This document shows positions 26,155-37,577 of a stretch of DNA of 64,000 nucleotides, piece after piece. A program made the translations under genes and the position numbers. The notes beneath the pieces are model-generated. The model made no database searches, was not told where the DNA came from, and saw nothing but the letters and a program-made list of their open reading frames with translations. Origin of the DNA: Arthrobacter sp. StoSoilB5 (GTDB lineage: Bacteria > Actinomycetota > Actinomycetes > Actinomycetales > Micrococcaceae); NCBI RefSeq assembly GCF_019977235.1, contig NZ_AP024646.1:3286001-3350000 (forward strand), read 5' to 3'. Every line of letters begins with the position of its first letter. Position 1 is the stretch's first letter.

Positions 26155-27117
26155 TCAGACGTTGTCCCTGAACCAAGCCAACGTGTCGTTCCAGGCGGCC
26201 GTAGCCTGAGCCTCGTTGTAACGGTCGCTTGTGTCGTTGTGGAATGCATGGTCCACGCCCGGGTACACCTTGAGTTGGTGCTTGACCCGCGTCGCGTCCA
26301 AGGCTTCCTTCAACTGCGGCATGGAACCGGTGATCCGCGCGTCTTTTTCAGCGTAGACACCGAAAACGGCGGGTTTGATGGTCTGGACCTTCGCAAGGTC
26401 GGGGGCCGGGCCGTAAAACGCTGACGTTGCCTTGAGTCCAGGGATCTCCGTGGCCGCCTGCCAGGTGATGCCACCGCCAAAACAGAAGCCGACCATGGCA
26501 ATTCGGCCTTTTTCCACGAAGTTCTGGCCGTTCAGATACTCAAATGCTGCTTGGAAGTCCCCCACGTGCCGCTGGGCACCTGCCTTGGTGAGTGCGCCCG
26601 GGACCGCGTCCGGATCCATCGATGCCGTGCCGCCCTCCCTGCTCAGGAGGTCCAGCGCCAGAGCTGCGTAGCCTTCCTTGGCGAAGCGCCGGGCGACGTC
26701 CTGAATGTGTGGCGTAAGGCCGCGGTTTTCGTGACAGATCAGGACGGCCGGACCCGGCTTAGCGTTCTCGGGCCTGGCCAGGTACGCACTGATTTCAGTC
26801 CCTCCGGAATCGAACTTCACCGTGGCTGTTGCCAGGCCCGCCGTCCCTTCCGGCACTGTCAGCGGACTCTTGGCGTTGGGCACTGCGGTGGTGTTTCCGG
26901 AACTTGCTGACGCCGTGGGCGTCGGCATTGGGTCCCCATTCTTGGGCACCTCGTCCGCCGTGCAGCCCACCAAGGTCATAGCCGCCGCAGCAGCGGTCAT
27001 GCTCCCCATGATGAACGCCACGCGCCTGGTGAACGTCCCGTGGGACATGTCTCCTGACCGGTAATCATCGTAGAACTCTTCGATCAAGTACCTTTCAAAC
27101 TTGCCCAGCTGAGTCAT
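26155..27117 (-). CDS. Dienelactone hydrolase family protein, secreted/lipid-anchored
   Basis: 320 residues from the ATG at 27117, which follows GGGAGG; the longer frame adds 18 unlikely residues. An N-terminal RRVAFIMGS...MTLVGC stretch gives a Tat-like twin Arg followed by a Cys suited to lipidation, then a Thr/Pro/Ser linker. The alpha/beta hydrolase core has the nucleophile Cys in GFCFGGG, an Asp in EKDARI and His in VDHAF, the DLH triad. It probably hydrolyses an ester or lactone at the cell surface; substrate unknown. Confidence 0.88.
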   Translation of the reverse strand: MTQLGKFERYLIEEFYDDYRSGDMSHGTFTRRVAFIMGSMTAAAAAMTLVGCTADEVPKNGDPMPTPTASASSGNTTAVPNAKSPLTVPEGTAGLATATVKFDSGGTEISAYLARPENAKPGPAVLICHENRGLTPHIQDVARRFAKEGYAALALDLLSREGGTASMDPDAVPGALTKAGAQRHVGDFQAAFEYLNGQNFVEKGRIAMVGFCFGGGITWQAATEIPGLKATSAFYGPAPDLAKVQTIKPAVFGVYAEKDARITGSMPQLKEALDATRVKHQLKVYPGVDHAFHNDTSDRYNEAQATAAWNDTLAWFRDNV

Positions 27118-27246
27118 GGTGAACCTCCCGTCGATGGCGAATATCTTCCCCCGATATGAAGACGTGGACATGGTCGAGATGGCTCAATGCCTGTTCTCAG
27201 GAACGCGGCAAGGAACTTGGGGTCGAAGCGATCCTATGTGCCTGGC

Positions 27247-28965
27247 TTAGCTGGCAACCGACTGCCGGGGGCTAGATGCCAAATAGTTCTTGGCGCGAGC
27301 GAGCAGCGCGTCTGTTACGTCAGGGTCTTTTGCAACGCGGTCGAACAAGACCTCCCGCTTTCGGTGCGCACCCTCGGCAAATTCTTCCCGGACGATCTTC
27401 AGCAGGTCCCCTAGAACGCGTTCACTTGGCGTCCCGTCCAATTGGGCGATGTCCGCAGCTGAAGGGTGGTTTTTCCTCGTCGAGGCAATTGTTGCCAACA
27501 TGGTCAGATGGAAGCAGAAGTCCTCAACCTGCCCCCGCGTAGATGGTTCAGCTCGAAGAAACGCCTCGCAATCCCTCTGCAACCGGATTGCAACCAAGTA
27601 AGCAGCAATTGGGTGTGTCGGAGCAAATAGAAGATCATAGACCTCATCTTCGAATACCTTACTCACCTGCCCCCTGGCTAAATGCGGCATTTGCACAAGG
27701 CCTGCCAAGAGGGCCTGACCCATTTGGTCTATAGAAACAAGATCATCAACCCGAATACCTCGGTTCCTATGTAAATGCCGCCGTCGCTCATAGTACAACC
27801 CGTATTTGAGAAGATATTCCTCAACCTGCCGCTGAACCTTGTCGGTTGCCCGGAGAGAACTGAGGCTTAGGCTTGTTTGACTATTCGTCGCCCGAATAAT
27901 TCTATCGCGAATCTTGTCATCGGCAGCTTGGATGACCTTGACCAGCACGCTACGTTTCTCATTTGTACCGATGGAATTTCGACCCCGCTTATAGATTTCA
28001 TGCGAAGTCTGCAACCCGTTGACAATTTGCGGAGAATCCAATTCAAGGAGCTTATTAGCAGGCTGGACGCGGCTAGCGACTATTGTGACACCATTATTAA
28101 GCCACCAGAAATCCACATCTTCGTCTTGCTTTTCCAGCGTTGCTTGGATGCTGCGGTTTACTGTAGTCTCACCCTCATAGTCACGGACATTTGCTTCGAA
28201 AAGTGAGGCATCAAGGTTACCGCTGTCATCAGTAATGAACTTCTCATATTCATCAAGGCGAACGACTCCGATATAGCCACCGGCGGTGTCGGTCGAAATT
28301 GGATTCTCCGCCAAGGCTATTGATCGCGTAATAGACGGCTTCTCACGAGCCATATCCGACAACGCAGCCGCATCAATGAAATCAATTGTTGGGCTACAAG
28401 ATGCAAAAGATTCTCGCAAGACATCGGCTATCAGAGTCGACTTTTCTAGCGTGTTCGGATGCAACTGTTCGGCTTTTAAGGCCACATAACAGGTAATAAT
28501 TCGGAGCGTCGGCATCTCCAAAGCACGATAAGCATTAAGAAAACGACGAGATATCTCTATTACGCGGGGATTCAGAGTCCTGGCAAGCTTGGACTCTTCA
28601 CGACCAAAATCAAGCAAGCGAGGAAGATTCACCACAAGCTTATCAATGGCAGTTTCGCCGAAACCTCTTGTGTTCTTCACCTGAAGAACAATCAAGTCCA
28701 ACTGCGCATTCCGCCCAAGCCCTTTTAGAGGCGTGTCATCACGGATGCAAAATCCATTGGCAAAAACATACATTGCATCAATGCCGCCGTCTTGGGTGCC
28801 GTCTACGATTCCCGACAACAAATCGTCGTGAGTGGCGTTAAAGTGACGAAGATATTGCTGGGCGGCGAAGTAAGTTTCATGTTCTGACTCGCTAAGTAGC
28901 GCCGTAGTCTCCGCCCGTGATCGAGCGAGCATGTCGGCCAAAAGAACTACGTCGTTACTTGTCAA
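27247..28965 (-). CDS. AIPR-family (abortive phage infection) protein
   Basis: 572 residues. The N-terminal half carries a PD-(D/E)XK-like motif: DGGID at 59-63 and LIVLQVKN with Q-x-K at 95-97. The AIPR signature is FWWLNNGVTIVASR followed by SPQIVNGLQTSHEIYKRG near residue 310. AIPR proteins are tied to abortive infection in lactococci and appear in defence islands. Base composition is clearly lower in GC than the neighbours: the 60 bases 28141-28200 contain 29 G+C (48%), against well over 60% in most of the window. It sits alone between dienelactone hydrolase and nrdF, which suggests recent acquisition. Phage-defence role is inferred. Confidence 0.85.
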   Translation of the reverse strand: MTSNDVVLLADMLARSRAETTALLSESEHETYFAAQQYLRHFNATHDDLLSGIVDGTQDGGIDAMYVFANGFCIRDDTPLKGLGRNAQLDLIVLQVKNTRGFGETAIDKLVVNLPRLLDFGREESKLARTLNPRVIEISRRFLNAYRALEMPTLRIITCYVALKAEQLHPNTLEKSTLIADVLRESFASCSPTIDFIDAAALSDMAREKPSITRSIALAENPISTDTAGGYIGVVRLDEYEKFITDDSGNLDASLFEANVRDYEGETTVNRSIQATLEKQDEDVDFWWLNNGVTIVASRVQPANKLLELDSPQIVNGLQTSHEIYKRGRNSIGTNEKRSVLVKVIQAADDKIRDRIIRATNSQTSLSLSSLRATDKVQRQVEEYLLKYGLYYERRRHLHRNRGIRVDDLVSIDQMGQALLAGLVQMPHLARGQVSKVFEDEVYDLLFAPTHPIAAYLVAIRLQRDCEAFLRAEPSTRGQVEDFCFHLTMLATIASTRKNHPSAADIAQLDGTPSERVLGDLLKIVREEFAEGAHRKREVLFDRVAKDPDVTDALLARAKNYLASSPRQSVAS

Positions 28966-29039
28966 GATTCCCCCATTTGTCCGCCCTACGACAGGACTTG
29001 ATGAATTTAAGCTCAGATCTCAGTACCGCAATAGAACCC

Positions 29040-30804
<1,765 letters not shown>

Positions 30805-30819
30805 CTCAAAGCACCACCG

Positions 30820-33003
30820 TCATAGCGCACATGAAACGCAGCCTTCCACCTCCGTGCCCTCCAGCGCGAGCTGGCGGAGACGGATGTAGTAGAGGGTCTT
30901 GATGCCCTTGCGCCATGCGTAGATCTGCGCCTTGTTGATATCACGCGTGGTGGCGGTGTCCTTGAAGAACAGCGTCAGGGACAGGCCCTGATCCACGTGC
31001 TGCGTTGCAGCTGCGTAGGTGTCGATGATCTTCTCGTAGCCGATCTCGTACGCATCCTGGTAGTACTCCAGGTTGTCGTTGGTCAGGTACGGAGCCGGGT
31101 AGTAGACGCGGCCAATCTTGCCTTCCTTGCGGATTTCAATCTTGGCGGCCACCGGGTGGATCGACGACGTCGAGTTGTTGATGTAGCTGATGGAACCGGT
31201 GGGCGGAACGGCCTGGAGGTTCTGGTTGTAGATACCGTGCTCCATCACGGACGCCTTCAGCTCGCGCCAGTCATCCTGCGTGGGGATGTGGTGGCCGGCG
31301 AAGAGCTCGCGGACACGTTCCGTCTCCGGAACCCATTCCTGCTCCGTGTACTTGTCGAAGAACTCGCCGCTGGCGTACGTCGACTTCTCGAAGCCACCGA
31401 ACTTCTGGCCGGTCTCGATGGCCAGCTTGTTCGAAGCGCGGAGTGCGTGGAACAGCACCGTGTAGAAGTAGATGTTGGTGAAGTCCAGGCCCTCTTCGGA
31501 ACCGTAGTGGACGTGCTCACGGGCAAGGTATCCGTGGAGGTTCATCTGGCCGAGGCCAATCGCGTGGCTCTGGGCGTTACCCTGGGCAATCGACGGCACC
31601 GAGTTGATGTAGGACATGTCGGACACAGCGCTGAGGGCACGGATGGAGGTCTCGATCGAGAGGCCGAAGTCCGGCGAATCCATGGTCTTTGCGATGTTCA
31701 TCGAACCGAGGTTGCAGGAAATGTCCTTACCCACGGTCTCGTAGCTCAGGTCTTCGGCGTAGACGGACGGCGAGGAAACCTGCAGGATCTCCGAGCAGAG
31801 GTTGCTCATGGTGATCTTGCCGGCGATAGGGTTGGCCCGGTTCACGGTGTCTTCGAACATGATGTACGGGTAGCCGGACTCGAACTGGATCTCCGCGAGG
31901 GTCTGGAAGAACTCCCGGGCGCTGATCTTGGTCTTCTTGATCCGGGAATCGTCAACCATCTCGTAGTACTTTTCCGTGACGGAAATGTCAGAGAAGGGAA
32001 CTCCGTACACGCGCTCGACGTCGTACGGGGAGAAGAGGTACATGTCCTCGTTCTTCTTGGCGAGTTCGAACGTGATGTCCGGGATCACGACACCCAGGGA
32101 GAGCGTCTTGATGCGGATCTTCTCGTCGGCGTTCTCGCGCTTGGTGTCCAGGAAGCGGTAGATGTCCGGGTGGTGTGCGTGCAAGTACACGGCACCTGCA
32201 CCTTGGCGGGCACCAAGCTGGTTGGCGTAGGAGAAGCTGTCTTCGAGGAGCTTCATCACAGGGATGACACCGGAGGACTGGTTTTCTATCTGCTTGATCG
32301 GGGCGCCGTGCTCGCGGATGTTGGTGAGCGAAAGGGCCACGCCTCCACCCCGCTTGGAGAGCTGGAGCGCGGAGTTGATGGCGCGGGCAATCGACTCCAT
32401 GTTGTCTTCGATACGGAGCAGGAAGCAGGAGACCAGCTCACCGCGCTGGGCCTTGCCAGCATTCAGGAAGGTGGGGGTTGCGGGCTGGAAGCGGCCATCG
32501 ATGATTTCATCAACGAGGCGGCTGGCCAGTTCTTCGTTACCGCGGGCAAGGTGCAGCGCAACCATGCAGACGCGGTCTTCGTAGCGCTCAAGGAAGCGCT
32601 TGCCGTCAAACGTCTTCAAGGTGTAAGACGTGTAGAACTTGAAGGCGCCAAGGAAGGTCTCGAACCGGAACTTCTTCTTGTATGCACGGTTGAAGAGCTC
32701 GCGGATGAAGTTCATCGTGTACTGGTCGAGTGTTTCGCGCTCGTAGTACTGGTTCTTCACCAGGTAGTCGAGCTTCTCTTCCAGGTCATGGAAGAACACG
32801 GTGTTGTTGTTCACATGCTGCAGGAAGTACTGGTGCGCGGCTTCACGATCGGCTTCAAACTGGATCTCGCCGTTGGGGCCATACAGGTTCAGCATGGCGT
32901 TGAGCTCGTGATAGCCCAGGCCCTTATAGGCCTCCGGCAGCGGCTTCTTGGCCGTTTCCACAGCGCCCCCGGTTACTTCTGTTTCTGCGACAGTAGTGTC
33001 CAA
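30820..33003 (-). CDS. nrdE: Class Ib ribonucleotide reductase alpha subunit NrdE
   Basis: 727 residues. The protein has the short class Ib N-terminus (no ATP cone), [49 protein letters not shown] with an active-site Cys, and [20 protein letters not shown]. It ends EGCVSCAL, a C-terminal C-x2-C that receives electrons from NrdH. It reduces ribonucleoside diphosphates. The start overlaps nrdI by 31 bases. The gene is complete: the homing endonuclease is inserted after its stop, not in the coding sequence. Confidence 0.97.
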   Translation of the reverse strand: MDTTVAETEVTGGAVETAKKPLPEAYKGLGYHELNAMLNLYGPNGEIQFEADREAAHQYFLQHVNNNTVFFHDLEEKLDYLVKNQYYERETLDQYTMNFIRELFNRAYKKKFRFETFLGAFKFYTSYTLKTFDGKRFLERYEDRVCMVALHLARGNEELASRLVDEIIDGRFQPATPTFLNAGKAQRGELVSCFLLRIEDNMESIARAINSALQLSKRGGGVALSLTNIREHGAPIKQIENQSSGVIPVMKLLEDSFSYANQLGARQGAGAVYLHAHHPDIYRFLDTKRENADEKIRIKTLSLGVVIPDITFELAKKNEDMYLFSPYDVERVYGVPFSDISVTEKYYEMVDDSRIKKTKISAREFFQTLAEIQFESGYPYIMFEDTVNRANPIAGKITMSNLCSEILQVSSPSVYAEDLSYETVGKDISCNLGSMNIAKTMDSPDFGLSIETSIRALSAVSDMSYINSVPSIAQGNAQSHAIGLGQMNLHGYLAREHVHYGSEEGLDFTNIYFYTVLFHALRASNKLAIETGQKFGGFEKSTYASGEFFDKYTEQEWVPETERVRELFAGHHIPTQDDWRELKASVMEHGIYNQNLQAVPPTGSISYINNSTSSIHPVAAKIEIRKEGKIGRVYYPAPYLTNDNLEYYQDAYEIGYEKIIDTYAAATQHVDQGLSLTLFFKDTATTRDINKAQIYAWRKGIKTLYYIRLRQLALEGTEVEGCVSCAL

Positions 33004-33443
33004 AACTTTTCCAATCCTTGATTGACCCGATCGACGTCTTCCGGCGTCCCCATGAGTTCAAACCTATAGAGATGCGGCACTTTGCACTTGGCGGCGATGA
33101 TGTCTCCCGCTGCACAATAGTTGTCCGCGAAGTTGGTGTTTCCTGCACCGATAACGCCACGGATCAGTTCCCTGTTCCGTGGGTTGTTGAGAAACCTGAT
33201 GACCTGCTTGGGCACTGAACCTTCGCCGTTCGTCCCACCGTAGGTCGGCAGGACAAGGACGAAGGGTTCAAGTGCTTGAAGCGGGGCATCGTGCGCATAG
33301 AGCGGGATGCGCGCTGCATCCCTGCCCAATTTCTGGACAAAGCGCTTGGTGTTCTCGGATGTCGAGGAAAAGTAGATGAGGTGACTCCTGGTGGTCACAG
33401 TGTCCGTGTCATTGCGCACGGATGCCGTTGCCAGCGGCGCCAT
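32973..33443 (-). CDS. nrdI: NrdI flavodoxin-like protein
   Basis: 156 residues from the ATG at 33443, preceded by GAGGTGA; the longer frame runs into nrdH and is ignored. The FMN phosphate-binding loop is [12 protein letters not shown] near residue 25, then LPTYGG and [17 protein letters not shown], all diagnostic for NrdI. It supplies oxidant to load the Mn2 cofactor in NrdF. It lies 62 bases after nrdH and overlaps the nrdE start. Confidence 0.95.
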   Translation of the reverse strand: MAPLATASVRNDTDTVTTRSHLIYFSSTSENTKRFVQKLGRDAARIPLYAHDAPLQALEPFVLVLPTYGGTNGEGSVPKQVIRFLNNPRNRELIRGVIGAGNTNFADNYCAAGDIIAAKCKVPHLYRFELMGTPEDVDRVNQGLEKFWTLLSQKQK

Positions 33444-33505
33444 GGGAGTCACCTCGACTACATAGGAATTCTTGCGTGCTGTGGTGGCGAAGTCCGAAAG
33501 AAAAC

Positions 33506-33748
33506 TTAGGCCACGGAGGAAACGGCCTGGGCCAGTTCCTCGATCTTGTCCGGGCGGAATCCAGACCAATGGTCCTGCTCGGTCACGACGACGGGAGCCT
33601 GCATGTAACCCAGCGCCTTGAGGCGTTCCAGCGCCTCGGCGTCCTGGGAGATGTCGACACTCTGGTAGGCAATGCCCTTCTTGTCGAGTGCCCGGTAGGT
33701 TGCGTTGCACTGAACACAGGCCGGCTTCGTGTAAACCGTAACGGTCAT
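33506..33748 (-). CDS. nrdH: NrdH glutaredoxin-like electron donor
   Basis: 80 residues with the thioredoxin-type site CVQC at residues 11-14, APVVV cis-Pro region and the [12 protein letters not shown] block typical of NrdH-redoxins. It passes electrons from thioredoxin reductase to NrdE. It is first in the nrdH-nrdI-nrdE-(HEG)-nrdF operon. The ATG follows GGGGACAGGGATC. Confidence 0.95.
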   Translation of the reverse strand: MTVTVYTKPACVQCNATYRALDKKGIAYQSVDISQDAEALERLKALGYMQAPVVVTEQDHWSGFRPDKIEELAQAVSSVA

Positions 33749-34241
33749 GATCCCTGTCCCCTTAGTTGAAGTCTGTCGCTCTTCGTATCTGGCGGGCTCA
33801 ACCGGAACTGAATACTGAATCCGATACCGGCCCGCAGGCTGCTGTGGCAGCCAACACGCTTATTTAGTCTTGTGCTGGTTTCCCGCTCAATCCGTAAACC
33901 GATACTACATGTAGTGCAAGCGCCTCGCCGGGACCCCAAGATGATGTATTACAAGTATGTCATTCAATCCACCGCTCGTCCACAGGGCAGGGGCCTCAAA
34001 ATGTCCGTAATTCCGCCAAAGTGAGAGATGAAATCCACACCCTGTGGACTACTTAGCCACATTTAATCTCCAGCGTGTCGTCCGGTTCCGGCGTGTCGTG
34101 ACACTTTGAAAATGTGGCGTGGCGAACACAAGCCCGACAGCCACATTTGCTGTTGGTCAAAGGCAGAGTACGGTTTCCCTGATGCTTCAAGGGAGACCAC
34201 TCCCCTGTGTTGGCAGGAAGAAACGAGCAAAAGGACAGCTG
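33749..34241. promoter_or_regulatory. nrdH-lysR divergent intergenic region (493 bases)
   Basis: No gene was found. It holds the control region of the nrd operon (left) and the LysR gene (right). Seen in it: a 12-base perfect palindrome ACTACATGTAGT at 33904-33915, a TCCACA-CCC-TGTGGA inverted repeat at 34034-34048, and three copies of the 9-mer GCCACATTT (two on the plus strand at 34056-34064 and 34140-34148, one inverted, 34110-34118). Confidence 0.7.
33902..33917 (-). promoter_or_regulatory. Candidate NrdR box upstream of nrdH
   Basis: On the minus strand the 16-mer centred on ACTACATGTAGT resembles the NrdR box pattern (AC-x-ATAT-x-GT symmetrical type). NrdR normally uses two boxes spaced by whole helical turns; the second candidate near 33947-33961 is weak. 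The call rests on position before nrdH and symmetry. Confidence 0.4.
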
Positions 34242-35207
34242 ATGGTCAACCTTCTCCATCTTCGGACCCTGTTGGAGGTCACCCGGCTGGGTTCCTTCGC
34301 CGCTGCAGCCGCGCAGCTCGGCTACACAGCGTCCGCCGTTTCCCAACAGATGGCCGCGCTGGAACGCGACACCGGCGTCGAACTCTTCCAGCGTTCAGCG
34401 AGGAGCGTGATTCCCACCGAGGCCGCCATCACCATGACCCGGCACGCGTCAAAGGTGCTTACCGACGTCGAAGCGCTGATGGCCGCCGCGTCAAGGACAA
34501 ACGATGCACCCGCCCAGGAGTTGCGGCTAGGCATCTTCCCAAGCCTTGCCACGTACGTGCTGCCGGACATCCTGCGGAATGAACGATGGAACGGACTCGG
34601 CATAGAACTGCGTGTATCAGTCGCTGAGCCGGCACAGACCATCCAGGGGCTGCGCAGTGGCGGAGAATTGGACGTCGCCTTGGTGTACCAGGTGGGCCAG
34701 TCAGGATTGGCATGGCCGCATTCCCTGGAGCGCCAATGGATCGGCGATGACGACTTCCGCGTGGTGCTCCCGGCATCATGGAAGATCCGCGAGGACGCCG
34801 AAATCGAGGCGGCGCATCTGTCGGATATGCCGTGGATCGTGCACCACCCGGGCACCAGCGACGCCCTGGTGATTGAGCGGCTGTTCGCCAGCTGCAACCT
34901 GCACCCCCGGGTCGTGGCCTACAGCGACGACTTCCACGCGAGTTTGGAGATGACCGCAGCCGGTCTGGGCGCCTCGCTGGTACCGGAGCTTGCGCTGCGC
35001 AACCGGCCGCCCGGCGTCGTGGTCCTTGACGTTCCTGACATCCGGCTGGCGCGGAACGTGTTCGCGCTGCTCATCAATGAAAAGCGCACAGCGCAAGTGC
35101 AACTCTTCACGCAACTTCTTGCCGACACCCTCCGGGGCACGTCGGAAAAGAGCGGTTTGCATCCCCTGAAACAAGCGCCTGTCAAGGGTCCCCAGCGTCG
35201 AAGGTGA
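34242..35207 (+). CDS. LysR-family transcriptional regulator
   Basis: 321 residues from the ATG at 34242, which follows AAGGACAGCTG; the longer frame is ignored. The N-terminal winged HTH is LLHLRTLLEVTRLGSFAAAAAQLGYTASAVSQQMAALERDTGVELFQR, followed by a periplasmic-binding-like effector domain. The regulon is unknown. It diverges from the nrd operon, and the repeated GCCACATTT elements before it are candidate binding sites. Confidence 0.92.
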   Translation: MVNLLHLRTLLEVTRLGSFAAAAAQLGYTASAVSQQMAALERDTGVELFQRSARSVIPTEAAITMTRHASKVLTDVEALMAAASRTNDAPAQELRLGIFPSLATYVLPDILRNERWNGLGIELRVSVAEPAQTIQGLRSGGELDVALVYQVGQSGLAWPHSLERQWIGDDDFRVVLPASWKIREDAEIEAAHLSDMPWIVHHPGTSDALVIERLFASCNLHPRVVAYSDDFHASLEMTAAGLGASLVPELALRNRPPGVVVLDVPDIRLARNVFALLINEKRTAQVQLFTQLLADTLRGTSEKSGLHPLKQAPVKGPQRRR

Positions 35208-35257
35208 ATTCTTCCCAATTGCTGGAACCCGCCGGATGTTGGGGTTAGATTGATCAC

Positions 35258-35764
35258 ATGGGCAAGGTAGCGAGCACACATTTTGGGGAGATCGAGCTCA
35301 ATCACGGGCGTGAACATTGCTTCGTGACCAAACACGAACTCGGCGGCAATCAGCTTGAGCTGGACCTCAACGTCACGGCGCATGACCATTTCGACGAGGC
35401 CGCCATGCACAAGGTGGACTACCGCTTGCGCTTCCTGCCGGAGCTGGTTGACCAGGTCCGGGAGATGATCGCTGACGAACTGGACCAGGACGGCACCAAT
35501 CCCCAGCAGTTCCTTCATTTCCACAGTTCCCAGCTCAAGGAAGAACAGCTCGAATCGGTATTCGGCGTCCGGGACAAGTCCCAGCTCACCAACGATGTCT
35601 TCCTCAAAGCCCTCAAGCTGGGTCATGTGGCCATCTACCCCGGCCAGCCCGAGCGCTATTTCGTCCTGGACTTCACCTTGGGCTCACACTTCACCGATGA
35701 GCTGCTGGTAGTGGCGGCGGACGAAGACGGAGTAGTGGATGACGAAATTCTTTGGGAATCGTGA
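35258..35764 (+). CDS. DUF2004-like protein
   Basis: 168 residues, acidic, cytoplasmic, starting MGKVASTHFGEIELNHG. The pattern of an N-terminal FGEI..L segment, a His-rich LNVTAHDHFDEAAMHKVDYRL middle and a beta-rich YFVLDFTLGSHFTDELLVVAADEDG end resembles DUF2004 proteins. Function is not known. It has its own spacing from lysR (50 bases) and ends before a strong terminator. Confidence 0.6.
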   Translation: MGKVASTHFGEIELNHGREHCFVTKHELGGNQLELDLNVTAHDHFDEAAMHKVDYRLRFLPELVDQVREMIADELDQDGTNPQQFLHFHSSQLKEEQLESVFGVRDKSQLTNDVFLKALKLGHVAIYPGQPERYFVLDFTLGSHFTDELLVVAADEDGVVDDEILWES

Positions 35765-35783
35765 AGGCTGAAGCTTAAACGCC

Positions 35784-35823
35784 CGACGGCGGCCGGTTAC
35801 CTTTCGGTGACCGGCCGCCGTCG
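35784..35823. terminator. Bidirectional terminator between the DUF2004-like gene and metE
   Basis: Two 18-base arms (35784-35801 and 35806-35823) pair with a single G-T wobble around a TTTC loop. It sits between convergent transcription units. Confidence 0.85.
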
Positions 35824-35838
35824 TCTGTGGAGGCTGAC

Positions 35839-37507
35839 TTACTTGGCAGCTTCGGGCAGCGTGGCGCGAACTGTCTGGGTTGCCTTGACGAGGTTGCGCA
35901 GGGACTCTTCGGTCTCGGCGTAGCCACGGGTCTTCAGGCCGCAGTCCGGGTTGACCCAGAGCTGGCGGGACGGAACGTGCTTGACGGCGGCGGCCAGGAG
36001 TTCGGTGACTTCAGCTTCACCCGGAACACGCGGCGAGTGGATGTCGTAGACGCCCGGACCAACACCGCGGCCAAAGCCGTGGGACTCGAGGTCGTGGACG
36101 ACCTCCATGCGGGAGGGTGCAGCTTCGATGGAGGTGACGTCTGCGTCGAGGCCGTCGATGGCATCGATGATCACGCCGAACTCCGAGTAGCAGAGGTGCG
36201 TGTGGATCTGCGTGGCGTCGGCAGCGCCGGCGGTCGCGAGGCGGAAGGAGTCAACGGACCACTTCAGGTAGGTCGTCGCGGCGGACACCTTCAGCAGTTG
36301 CACGGGAAGCAATCACGGCGGATGCTTCGTCGATGGCAGCCTTCGCGGACGCGGGGTCTGCCAGGTAGGAAGCGAGGGTCTTGACTTCCACTGCCTTCTG
36401 GTCGGAGAAAGCGAGCCAGCTGCGGAGCTGTTCGGAAAGGAGCGTCTCCTCGGCGACGTCGTGCGGGACGTGCTGGGTGGACGTGGAGGTGCTGACGGCG
36501 AGCTTGCCGACAGCAGCCTTCAGCTCGTCCAGCTTCGCGGCGGATACGGCGAGGTCGTTGCGCCAGATGTTGTGGCCGTCAACAACGCATGCAACCAAGG
36601 TCTTATTGCCGAGGCCGGCAAGGGCTGCTGCGGACGGAACTGCGCCCTTGAAGACGTCGATGTGCAGGGCATCGATGTTGGTGGCGGCAAGCGTCCCGAG
36701 CTGGCCATCGAGCGAACCATAGGGGGTGGAGACGAGGATCTGCGGACGCTTGGCGGCAGCGGTGAGGACTTCGTAGGCACGGGCAACGGCTGCTTCGATT
36801 TCGGCGGCGGGGGTGTCCTGGTCAACAACCAGCGCGGGCTCATCGAGCTGGACCCAGCTGGCGCCGGCGGCTGCAAGCTTCTCAAGCAGCTGCACGTAGA
36901 CGGGAAGGATGTCCTCAAGGCGGGACAGCGGTGCGAAACCGGCGGGGGCGTCGTCCGATGCCTTGGAGAGCAGCAGGTAGGTGACCGGGCCGACGATGTA
37001 AGGGCGGGTCTCGATGCCGTTGGCCAGAGCAAAGGCAAACTCGTCAACCTTGGCGGTGGAGGCGAGGGTGAACTCCGTCTCCGGGCCGATTTCCGGAACG
37101 AGGTAGTGGTAGTTGGTGTCGAACCACTTGGTCATTTCCAGCGGCTGCTGTTCCTTGTTGCCGCGTGCCAAGGTGAAGTAGCCGTCGATGTCCAGCTGGC
37201 CCTCGGCGTTGAGGAGCTTGCCGAAGCGCGCCGGAATTGCGCCGAGGTGTGCAGTGGTGTCCAGCACCTGGTCGTAGTAGGAGAACGTGCCCGGTACAGC
37301 GGCAGCTTCGGTGAGGCCGAGTTCCTGCAGGCGCTTGGCGATGGTGAGCTGGATGTCCTTGGCTGCGGCGTCCAGGGCGGCGGCGTCGATCTTGCCGGCC
37401 CAGTAGGCTTCGACGGCCTTCTTCAGCTCGCGGCGACGGCCGATGCGCGGGTAGCCGAGCAGGGACGCTGCCGGGAACGGAGTGGCGGAGGTGTTGTTTT
37501 CAGGCAT
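35839..37507 (-). pseudogene. metE: metE pseudogene (cobalamin-independent methionine synthase with internal deletion)
   Basis: The ATG at 37507 follows AAGGAG. About 405 codons encode an intact N-terminal domain (LGYPRIGRRRELKKAVEAYW, LDEPALVVDQ) up to [11 protein letters not shown] near 36300. The sequence then jumps, in a different frame, to [16 protein letters not shown]...[12 protein letters not shown], which belongs near residue 620 of a normal MetE, and reads on to the true end at 35839. The N-terminal frame stops at 36251. The remnant spans 1669 bases where a family member needs about 2.3 kb, so roughly 0.6 kb is missing, including the first half of the catalytic barrel. The zinc ligands (H-x-C in HTHLC, Glu in SIEAA, Cys in NPDCG) survive but are out of frame. 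Confidence 0.88.
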
Positions 37508-37577
37508 GGAGAAGCTCCTTGATGACGTGATGTTCTTGAAAATGGTGTCGCAGTGCCGAACGCGTCCGGCGACGGAT

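Noticed and set aside
30997..33021. 674-codon open frame on the plus strand opposite nrdE
   Set aside because: It mirrors nrdE; high-GC codon bias keeps the antisense frame free of stops. No domain resemblance.
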